The notes beneath the pieces are model-generated. The model saw only the letters and a list, made by a program, of their open reading frames with translations. It was not told the origin of the DNA and made no database searches. From Coriolopsis trogii (taxonomy: Eukaryota > Basidiomycota > Agaricomycetes > Polyporales > Polyporaceae), in assembly GCA_020543525.1 (NCBI GenBank), contig JAHYIO010000007.1:372001-436000 (forward strand): a stretch of 64,000 bases of DNA. The letters are read 5' to 3'. A program made the position numbers and the translations under genes. Each line of letters opens with the position of its first letter. The first letter of the stretch is position 1. This document shows, one piece after another, positions 55,103 through 64,000 of this stretch.

Positions 55103-56859
55103 GGCGGGCCACTTGTGCTGAGCGGTCTACGTTGATGAGATGCGGGTGGAACGAGGTCCTCTCTCTTGTGTCGCCCTCGCGCATAACAGCAGCCGCACAG
55201 CCGCTCCGTGTAGCTCTCTTGAAGCCTAGCGCTTCTCCACCACCGTCGCCGCTTCATGCTTGCGAGGCCGCGATCTCAGCCAGATAAGGTCACACGATAT
55301 CAGGTCACTGCCTCTTCGTTCTGCGCCGGCAAACCCCCAGCGTCACACACATCTGTTCAGTTGTGCGGTTCAATAAGGGCAACGTCGACGCTTCTCTTAC
55401 CGTGTCCCCTAGGACACCGAGGCGCAAGCACAGGGTATTCGGACGGCTTTGCCAGGTTCCACATTGGGCGAATGCACGATGGTGAGCACCTTACTTGCGA
55501 TACGATTGTGCAGCAAACTTGGTCTCACATATTCTCCTATCGTCGGCGTCCTCAGTTGATGTGTTCAGAGCGGGAGCAGGAACATACAGTGTCATAAAGA
55601 GTCACTCCGTGAACCTGTTCTTCAATGTCCATCTTGTCCTTGTCTTCGAACCGAGTCATATCTGTCTGATTGTCCTAAACACTCGCAGGATGCTAATTGG
55701 GGGAGGTTTCTGCGGGCACCACGCGAAACCCTCACCTTCATGCTCAACTGGGCAGACGCCGCTTGAATGGGCAGCGTGCTCACCATAGATAGCGGTAACG
55801 CCAACCTCATTCAGTATGTTGCAACAACCCGTTGTATGACGTTTTCAGACGGCATGCTCATCCATAGCTAGGGCATAGCAGAACGCCGGCGGCTCCTAAG
55901 AGTGGTCCATCCATGAGCCCCGCCGCTCGGCTGCTTGCAATGTCGGTTCCGGAAGAAGTGAAGCAGGTAGTAGGGGTGGACGGTCGAGCATGCGCGAACA
56001 GCCCTCACGGACACGTAGACAGAGAAAGGCAGAGCATCGTCAGAAGGTCCAAGCAATGATCGACAACCTCTTCGATCCGCAGCCGAACGAAATCTTCGAG
56101 ATACAGGGACTTTCTTTCGTTGCGGCAAAGCAAGGACGACTCGGAGGTAACGGCACCGCCCTCGTGAAGGTAGTGCATAGATGGTAAGCTACTCCCGGTG
56201 CCTTGGCGTCACCGATTCACTCGGAAGGACAGGCGGACACGCAAGCCCGGGATGCATACGTGCTCACCAATGACGCGTATAAGTTCTATGAAGTCCGATC
56301 TTGGCAACAAACTCGTCGGAGAGGACTAGGCTGTCGGCGTAGACAACCACGCACGGTGAACCTGTCCCAATGCGTGAGTACTTGATACGTCCTGTTGTAT
56401 CTCGCGCCTTCTCATCTTTCTGTCTAATAGTTGTTAAGAGGTGCGCAACCCGTTGAGGCTCGTCCACAGCAATATGAGTCCAGTAACACTTCGATGGGAT
56501 CAGAATATTCAGTTGCGATACTAGTAACGACAGCAATCTATAGCAGGGTGTACAGTGAGGGAAGATAGCTAAAGCGATTTTCAAGCTAATCCAATATACG
56601 AAAGTCCGAATGATAGATACAATATGACATAGATGCGTGTAGATCCGTCCAGTGTACGTGTGCTGTTCTCGGGTCAGGTAAAAAATCATGATAGGATAAC
56701 AACTGTCAGTAGGTGATATGGAGGGGTGTGCGTACGTAGCATAGCGTCCAGGTCCTCTGCGGATTGGTCTATGCATCTCTTGTCTAGGCTGCATGTCCAG
56801 AGCGCAGAAGAGAATAGGGGTCTGCGGCGAGAAGAGTGCGAGGTAAATGAGAAGGGCCT
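55103..56859. other. intergenic, no gene supported
   Basis: About 1.75 kb between repeat copy 3 and the GH5 gene. A 65-codon ORF at 55990-56187 (MREQPSRTRRQRKAEHRQKV at its start) looks mildly protein-like but has no partner exons that I can join. Confidence 0.4.
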
Positions 56860-59595
56860 TCATGCTAGGGCGGTTATCTTCGCTGGGGCAGGTGTAGGAT
56901 CCGCACGGCGTACAGCGGTCGCAGCACCACCACACACGGCAGCAGTGGACCCAACCTGAGGACCCCAAGCATCGGGATATACGCATCCAGCGATAGGTGC
57001 GTATGCGAGGCTGGTGTCGGCCGGGTCCGCCCAGCCGTCGCCGCCGGTGATGGTCGCGGCGGAGAATGTGGGGGTCGGTAGCGTCGGAACGGCACTCGTC
57101 GCGGTGTACATGGGCAACTGGGCGGGATCCGCGTTGTCCACGTTCGAGATCTGCGGTGGAGGATACTGCGAGAAGGAAGCGAGCGCGGTCGCCGCGATCG
57201 TGCCTGCGCCAGCACCACCCGTTTGCCAAGGCTGGTAGGTGCCATTCCAAGGCACGTTGTCTGGGAACCCAAGAGAAGAACACAGACCGATCGCTTCGCG
57301 GGGGTCGGTGGGTACCCAGCCTAGAAGCGTGTATGAGACCTCAACACTCCGGCAGTGATTGAATATACATAACGCACCGTTGTGAAGTCCGAGCTGGTAT
57401 GACCAGAACGGCGCCTCCACCTTGCCTGTCTCCGACGAGTTGCCGATCTTCCATGTCCAATAAAAGTAGCCTGGAAGCTTCATGGAGTCCATCTGGGACA
57501 TGATGAAGTTCTTAATACCGGTCTTCATATCCTGCGTCCAGTTTTGCCAGTCATTCCAGGTCGGGCATTGGTCGTATGTGGAGTCCTGGCCGACGCCGAC
57601 GATCCACTTGCCGCAGTTGTTAATCGCACCGCTCCACTCGCCAGAGATGGTGATGCCAAAGTCGAGTTGAGACTGGTTGTTCGAGTAAGCGATGCAGCCG
57701 ACTTGAGGCCAATAATCGAGCGGGTGATTGAAGTCACCGCCGAAGGCCTGTGAGTCTTAGTTAGATGAAGTACAGGCGCGGAGTGAACCGTACGGACAAC
57801 GTAGGGATGTGTGTCCAGGATGATCCGCTAGAGGAAACGCGATTCAGCTTCCCCTGCTTAGAGAAGCCAACTGTACAACATACGTCAGATCCGGGCAGGA
57901 AATCTTTCCAGGTGTTCGGGGCTTGGAAGCCATCATGGATCACAATGTAGGCACCTTTACCAATGCCCGTCTGTGGGGATTACTGTTAGACAACACGCCA
58001 GCCTAGTCGTGCTTTCTACATACGATCTTGCGAATCATGTCATGAGTCTGGAGATAGCTGTACAACGGAGGTCAGCGCCAAGCCTTACGAACTGTACCGA
58101 CAACACTCACAATCGTGTCAACTGATCGCGCCCAATGATGCCCAAGAGCGGCTCGTTGATCACGCCAAACATCGGCACGACGTCCTGGTACTCCTTCTGG
58201 CTGATAAACTCTGCAATATACCGGATGTAGTCCATCGTCCTCTGCGCATTTGCGATGCCCATGTACCCATTGAGGAAGTTGATGGGACCCAAGCGGCCGG
58301 AGTGGTTGTAGCCGTTCTGTGAACCAGGCACGGTGTGCAGCTCCAAATAGATACGGAGGCCGTACTTGCGCGCCCACTTGAACGCCAGGAGCACGTAGTC
58401 CCACGCGGTGTGCTCGAGGAAGGGCTCCCCCGGCCACGTTTCGATCGCCCAGTAGGGTACGGGCAGGCGAACCCAGTTGAGACCCGCGCCTGCGATCTCG
58501 GCGAAGTCTTGCTCAGTCTATGGAGGAGATAGCACATCGTGAGACGTCGGAGACGCGGAACGGGGAGACATAGCCGTACAATGAACGTCTTGTAGTGGTC
58601 CTCAATCTGCTTGATACCGCCACCATCACTGGTGTCGTTGCGCATCGCGACGCTCAAGCTCCACTCGTCGGCAGCTACACCAGTGGGGATACCAGGACCG
58701 GGCGTGACGTTCTGGTATTTTTCGAAGAGGGCAGGGACAATGAAGGGCTCGAGGACGAGCCAGCCGCCAAGGTTGACGCCTCGAATCTGGTCCTTGCCGT
58801 AGTCCCATGTTTCGTTGAGAGCGGGCGTAAACGATTGCGCGCGCGCACCGTTGTTGTACGGGTCCGTCGGATCATCGATCCCTGCACGGTCGGATGCAGT
58901 ACAGGCAAGAGGTAGATCATAGATGATGTCATGATGAGTAGTCGTGCGAGAAAAGCCATGATGAACGCACAGTAACCACCAAACGAATTTTTGTACGTGA
59001 ACGTTGTGCCGTCCGAAAGGGTGATGACTGAACCATCGCCACCTGTGATTGCGCCCGTAGGGGACTCGGGGTTTGTGCCGTCGCCATTGGAATCTACGTT
59101 TGAACCTCCGCCATTAGCAGAAGAAGAACCAGAGGAGTTCTTCTTGATAACGGTGAAGTACACGGGAAGAATCACGGCGAGAACGATCACCACAAGAGCT
59201 GCAGCAAGGCCCAACCAGATGTAAAGCCGTTTCCGCTTTGGGGTTGCGCGAGGCTTCTCGGAGTAAACTTGGCCTGGAAGAGGCACGCCCGACTGTCGCC
59301 TGGCGTCATCGTCGAGGAGCATGGGACGCGAAGGGCCGGGCGATGGTGTGGTAGTAATGTAAGAGTTGCGTGTGGGGGTCTCTGGAGGCGAGAAGGGGTT
59401 CGCATAGGGAGTCAAGGGGGTACCAGGGCCAGGAGACGGGTTCAGATCGGGGTCGGGTGAGGCGCTTTCGAGGAGCGGACTGTGCTGCTGTGGTTCGGTG
59501 CCCGTCGAGTGACGTTGGAGAGGTGCATGGGATAAGTGATCATCGAAAGGAGAGTATGGAGAGGCGTCGAGGTGTTCCCGAGAGCCTGAAGCCAT
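56860..59595 (-). CDS. membrane-anchored glucan 1,3-beta-glucosidase (GH5)
   Basis: Exo-acting beta-1,3-glucanase of the fungal GH5_9 type, for cell-wall remodelling. The start at 59595 gives a Pro/Ser-rich cytosolic tail, then a basic stop (PKRKR) and one helix (LYIWLGLAAALVVIVLAVIL), so it is a type II membrane protein with the catalytic part outside. A Gly/Ser/Asn linker follows. Splicing joins NSFGGYW to IDDPTDPYNNGARAQSF and then DQIRGVNLGGWLVLEPFI, the family hallmark. Further blocks are GLNWVRLPVPYWAIETWPGE, YLELHTVPGSQNGYNHSG, FGVINEPL with the acid/base Glu, and ITISGEWSGAINNCGKW with the nucleophile Glu. After WTWKIGNSSE a Ser/Thr/Pro/Ala-rich extension ends at 56860-56862. Many small exons. 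Intact. Confidence 0.92.
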
Positions 59596-60910
59596 GGTGG
59601 ACGAGATCGGACAGGCGAGCTGGGGTCAGAGGAGAGACGTGATGGAAGGACGCAAAGGGCGGGGCACCTGGGTGCACGAGGTAGCGGGAGGGGACTTGAG
59701 GGTTGAAAAACAAACGGGAAAGGTTGGCCGTACGAGCGTTCCCACTCCGCAAGGGAAGCTATAGATAGCGGAATCGAGAGTCTGTGGGGAGCGTGCCGGG
59801 AGAAGGGCGATAAGAAGGAGGGGCGCAGCATCAGAGAGAAGGATAAGCAGGGCCGGTAAGAGCAAGGGAGAGATTGGACCGCGGAGAGGGAAGGGCGTGC
59901 AGAAGCCGAGTCTGGGATCAGCAGAGGCGGGACAAGAACGCACGAGTGACGCACCCCATCCTTTCGCCGGGAGACGCGCTGCACGGGCTGCACATGGCCA
60001 AGTGCACTCAGTCATGGCCTATCTCTGCCTGGAGAGAGGGCCGGTGCTTGTTCCAACCTGACAAGATGACGACACTGTCACCGCCCAAGCTCATGTGCCC
60101 AGGCCGCTGCTCTGTAGCAAGACGCGGCACGCAAATGCCGACGGCGAAGGGGACCGAGTGCGGCGAAGACATTCAAGATACAGACTAGATGGACGAGGGG
60201 TTGGCAGCATCGCGCGCTGGGCGAGGTACGTTTGTCGAGCCGTGATTAGTGCGGACCTGGAGATAGGGAAGAGCGTAGGGGACGGAATGGACGGGTCGCC
60301 ATCGCGCGCGATGCAATGCAGGCTGCTTGGGATGGTGTACGAGGAGGAGCGGGTCGACCGGGAGAGGGGGATTCGAAACCTTGAGGCAAAGCGAGAGGGG
60401 AAGGTGGGAGAGCGAGAGAGAGAGAGGAAGGAAGGAGGACAGCGGCGGCGAGCTCGGACGAGGGCACAGACGTCAGGCTCCCTCTCAGGCACACATCCAC
60501 CTCCACCGTCGGCTACGGCCTCCCTTCCCACTTTCAGTCTCAGACGACGACACATTCTGCCATCCACTTTCCAATCCTCTCTCGACCAGGCCAATTGTTG
60601 GCAGAGTTCCGCATGATACACTCCCATTGGGTATCACACGACCGCAAATGCCCACAAGGACAGCTCATGCTATGTACTGCACTGGGTCTGCGTACCAGGT
60701 CTGCTCTCTCCTTCCTGCAATGGATGGGTCAACGCGACGCGAGCATGATGTTTGACTACGAGTCGAGTAGAGGATGAATGTGGTGGCCATGAGCCAACCG
60801 CGCGATCCCGAAGGCGATCGGCGGCTAAGTGCCTGGCTTGACCTCTCATCCTCTCATCCTCTCTGTCCCTACCTCTGCTCGCACACCCCGACAACGTCCT
60901 ATTCGATCCC
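59596..60910. other. intergenic, low-complexity purine/pyrimidine tracts
   Basis: About 1.3 kb between the divergent GH5 and UPRT genes. Overlapping ORFs on both strands (for example 60091-60627 minus and 60095-60616 plus) come from biased GA/CT composition and have no recognisable domain. The strip 60845-60865 contains a short CTCTCATC direct repeat. Confidence 0.5.
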
Positions 60911-62147
60911 ATGATGGTCGTCCAGAACTCGCCTTCCTCCCAGTCCACTCCCGCCTCCCTCCCTCCTTCCGTCTTCACTCTTCCTCACACCGCCCAGCTC
61001 GAAGCGCTCTACACCATCATCCGTGACAAGGAGACCAGCCGTGGAGACTTTCTCTTCTATTCAGACCGCATCATACGTTTACTTGTCGAGGAGGGCCTCA
61101 ACCACCTCCCTGTCATCCCCAAGACCGTCGTGACCCCCACGGTGTGTATCCCAATAGTCCTATAGCTGTGCCTGGACCTATGGACGACCGCACTACAACA
61201 GGGTGCAACCTATGAGGGTGTCGGATTCGAGGGCAAGATATGCGGTGTCTCCATCCTCCGCGCGGGAGAGGTATGCTTCTATCTGTACCGCTCTCGCCCA
61301 CTCCCGCGATCTCATCCGACTCTTCGGACCAGGCTATGGAGGCCGGACTGAGGGAAGTCTGCAGAAGCGTCCGCATCGGAAAGATTCTCATCCAAAGAGT
61401 ATGTCCTTATTTCCTCCGTCTCTCCTGGGAACCTCTCCGTGCTTGGCTCGACTACTTATCTGTTATTGTAGGACGAGGAAACGGCCACAGCGAAACTCTT
61501 CTACTCCAAGGTCTGTTAGACAGAATCTGTGACTTTGCGCGCGGGACAGACGATGACGGACGGTGGAACCTCGCTCAGCTCCCGCAAGATATCGCCCAGC
61601 GTTATGTCCTGCTGCTTGACCCCATGCTTGGTGAGTCGACGTCCAGAGATCGACGCTTGCTGTCGGATCCACTCAGGTCCTGTATCTTATCAGCGACGGG
61701 AGGGTCCGCGATCAAGGCGGTCGAAGTACTGAAAGAGCACGGCGTGCCAGAAGATCGCATCATCTTCATTAATTTGGTATGCTCCATTTCCCCAAGCTCA
61801 TGTCCGGTCGCGTCTATGATCCGTTGGCTTCGCGAGCAGCGTTCTTCCCAGCTGACGTCTGGTCATCGCAGATTTCATCTCCGGAAGGGTTGAAGAACTT
61901 TTGCAGCAAATACCCGCAGACGAGGGTGGTGAGTGACCGCAGCCGAATTTGACGGTTGTTGATGAGATGGCTGAGAGTGGGAACGACGCTTGCAGATCAC
62001 TGGATGGATCGACCAGGGCCTGAACGAAAAGGCTTACATCATCCCTGGACTGGGCGACTTTGGTGAGCGGAGGTGCGCCGTGCATTGGTTGAGAATACTC
62101 GGAAGGCGTCTCATGGCTGATATTGCGCGTGCAGGTATTGCGTATGA
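60911..62147 (+). CDS. FUR1: uracil phosphoribosyltransferase
   Basis: Pyrimidine salvage enzyme making UMP from uracil and PRPP in the cytosol. The start at 60911 gives MMVVQNSPSSQSTPASLPPS and the lead helix LEALYTIIRDKETSRGDFLF. Nine exons are needed: GATYEGVGFEGKICGVSILR (from 61202), AMEAGLREVCRSVRIGKILI, DEETATAKLFYSK, LPQDIAQRYVLLLDPML, ATGGSAIKAVEVL with the PRPP loop, ISSPEGLKNF and ITGWIDQGLNEKAYIIPGLG. The last intron is 62073-62134; it makes the normal end GDFGERRYCV with TGA at 62145-62147. Without that intron the frame would run on to 62538 with a composition unlike a protein. About 230 residues; all family blocks present. The enzyme is the activating step for 5-fluorouracil toxicity in fungi. 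Confidence 0.93.
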
Positions 62148-62937
62148 GCGGAGTGCCCGTGGTCTGTACTCTGTACGGTGCCTTGTGCGAAACGGCCGAG
62201 TTCCGGCGGAAGGCCAGAGGAAGCAGACAGACGTTGGTTCGCGGTCCCGGCGTGTTGGGTATGAAGGCGTGAATGCGTGGAATGAAGCGTGTAGTGTAAG
62301 ACACATGGTCTCTCAGCTGGCAGACACGCTGCCTCGGGCGTGCTCGAGCGCAAGCGATCGCCCACGGGCAGCGAGTGCGCACACGTGTTCCACGATGTCG
62401 ATGAAGGTGGGTAGACAACGGAGAAGGATTGGGAGGCGAGTCGCACGCTGGCGACAAGCCTGTGTGGGCTCCAAAGCGAGAAGGGCGGGCCTGAGATGCG
62501 GGACGATGGCGAGAGTCGCAGGGTGGAAGAAGTTCTAATGGCCTGGTATACAAGGATATAAGCCGATAAGTAGCGAGAGTAAGCACCGTCGCTTACAGCC
62601 TGCGCAGAGAATACAGCTGTTTTCACACAGCTTGTCGTTTGGCGCCGCGCGCGAGTTGCGCGCCATCGCTTGTCTCTCGCTGCGACCGTTCCCCCCGAAA
62701 AGCAGAACAGCGATATCTCCTCGAGTTCTCCACGTATCCTCTCGATTCTTTCATGTACTTGCTCGTCTCTACGGTCTGCAGGGCTGTGAACTGGTCTACT
62801 GCTGCTGCGAACACTCTGTCAAATACTACCTGGTACCTACATTGTGCGCCACAGCCAATGCAGAACAAGGATTCCGCGACAACCTCAAGACATAGCACCA
62901 CCATTTCTTTACTACTGGACGCTGTATGACTACCCCG
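62148..62937. other. intergenic, UPRT 3' flank
   Basis: About 790 bp between UPRT and the left arm of the inverted repeat. No gene is seen. Confidence 0.45.
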
Positions 62938-63062
62938 AGGGCCTGACAACAAGTTTGCACCGGGAGCATGCATCCGGGGGTTGTTGTCCAACCCCCTCCC
63001 CCTCCCCCAAGCCGGGTGTTCCCTGGAGCGTGGCATACATCTACGTTCCTCGCGGGAGGTTA
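62938..63062 (+). repeat. left arm of a near-perfect inverted repeat
   Basis: 125 nt starting AGGGCCTGACAACAAG and ending CGCGGGAGGTTA. Its reverse complement occurs at 63877-64000 with a single-base length difference (an extra A in the string CCCCCAAGCC) and no substitution that I could find. It contains a C-rich run (CCAACCCCCTCCCCCTCCCC). Confidence 0.9.
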
Positions 63063-63876
63063 GGATATGGAAGAGGTTGGATTTGGATGTTGAATCGGAT
63101 ATGAATAGAAAGATGGATGCAATCCCGGCGATGGTATGCTTCATGTATGATCTTCCTCTGCCCCATTCTCCTGCCCTTCCTCGTCCATCTTTGCATACGG
63201 TATTGGCATGTAATATGGCGGCGGTCATGTTCATTCCGATATCACTTTGTGTACAATGTTCAACTGTCACTGTGCCTTGTCCATACAAGCTACCCAGCTC
63301 GGCATCTCCTGCTTCTCTCCCAACATCCATGGCGCGTTCAACCAAACCCCTGTCGGTTTTTGTGGTTCACATTCGCTACCTCTGACAATGGTTGTGCAGG
63401 TGCTTTCTCTTTGGGTTTGGCAGATATGACAGGAGGCAGACGTAATCACAAGTTGTGCTGATTTGCCATTGGTAGTGTGGTGACATTGTAAAGTGAGTGT
63501 GCATGAAACTCCAGATTATGGAAGAGTAGGGAAACGGTGGACATGGAGTATGAAGTGAAGAATACAAACATCCAGACCCGCTCATCATGACCAGTATGCA
63601 AACTCCGCCATGCGCATCAGACTTGCATGCGACATTGCGGGTTAAGCATCTAATTGGAGGGATACTATGTGTTAATGAGACACAATGTACAGCATGCTAC
63701 AAGGTCTTAGAGCTCAGGCGACAGTATCCAGGTACATCACGAGGGATGAGGGGGAGTAGGGGAGAGACAGGACAGAAAAAAAGATCGTACATGAAGCATA
63801 CCGTGATCACAATCGAGCCATCCGTGTCTCCTCCCAACCTCGTACATGACGTCCTAAGCCCACATCTTCCCTCTCG
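63063..63876. other. spacer between inverted repeat arms
   Basis: About 814 nt without a recognised gene. The parts next to each arm are distantly similar in inverted orientation; both hold GGTATGCTTCATGTA followed by YGATCTT (63132-63153 plus; about 63783-63804 minus), so the real arms are longer but decayed inside. Confidence 0.55.
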
Positions 63877-64000
63877 TAACCTCCCGCGAGGAACGTAGAT
63901 GTATGCCACGCTCCAGGGAACACCCGGCTGGGGGAGGGGGAGGGGGTTGGACAACAACCCCCGGATGCATGCTCCCGGTGCAAACTTGTTGTCAGGCCCT
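63877..64000 (-). repeat. right arm of a near-perfect inverted repeat
   Basis: 124 nt, the reverse complement of 62938-63062. It runs exactly to the end of the window, so its outer limit and any target-site duplication cannot be seen here. Confidence 0.9.

Noticed and set aside
60091..60627. ORFs of 170-180 codons on both strands
   Set aside because: They arise from biased GA/CT composition, overlap each other on opposite strands and show no domain or intron pattern.
62148..62538. Long C-terminal extension of UPRT in the unspliced frame
   Set aside because: The intron 62073-62134 gives the normal family end GERRYCV, and the extension is Arg/Ser-rich like a random GC-rich frame.

Overview
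The window is nuclear DNA of a filamentous basidiomycete, most likely an Agaricomycete. Genes are cut by many short GT-AG introns of about 45-75 nt, and some exons are under 40 nt. Two genes encode the DUF6534 seven-helix membrane family that is typical of mushroom-forming fungi. The rest is a fungal gene set: ADE2 with fused PurK and PurE domains, URB1, RSA3, RIC8, SEC63, a membrane-anchored GH5 exo-glucanase and uracil phosphoribosyltransferase. I found no prokaryotic operon, CRISPR array, convincing tRNA or complete transposon. All exon joins below were read by eye from splice sites and reading frame, so single exon edges may be off.

Layout. 1-20 kb is gene-poor: an orphan spliced ORF, a cytochrome P450, a GPI-type cupredoxin, two tandem DUF6534 genes on the minus strand, then about 5 kb with only weak coding traces and a decayed copy of a local repeat. 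20-35 kb is dense: URB1 and RSA3 are convergent with directly abutting stop codons, RSA3 and ADE2 share a 187-bp divergent promoter, then come a second repeat copy, a CPA-type cation/H+ antiporter and a histidine phosphatase. 35-48 kb holds RIC8 and MED10 on the minus strand, a Ser-rich orphan, a coilin-like gene, SEC63 and a cupin. 50-62 kb holds a kinase-fold protein with a short C-lobe, DNAJC17, the third repeat copy, the GH5 glucanase and UPRT. The right edge carries two arms of an almost perfect 125-bp inverted repeat.

How the genes relate. URB1 and RSA3 belong in yeast to the same Npa1 complex that assembles the earliest 60S precursors; here they are tail-to-tail neighbours. ADE2 (purine synthesis) and UPRT (pyrimidine salvage) supply nucleotides. 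Coilin-like, MED10 and DNAJC17 act in nuclear RNA production and splicing, SEC63 in ER translocation, RIC8 in G-alpha signalling, and the P450, cupredoxin and GH5 enzyme at membranes or the cell surface.

Most unusual: (1) the coilin-like gene, since coilin is usually described from animals and plants; (2) a three-copy ~0.9-kb unit carrying a small ORF, in which the sequence just after the stop codon is nearly identical between two copies while the ORF itself has diverged strongly; (3) the URB1/RSA3 arrangement; (4) the inverted repeat at the right end.
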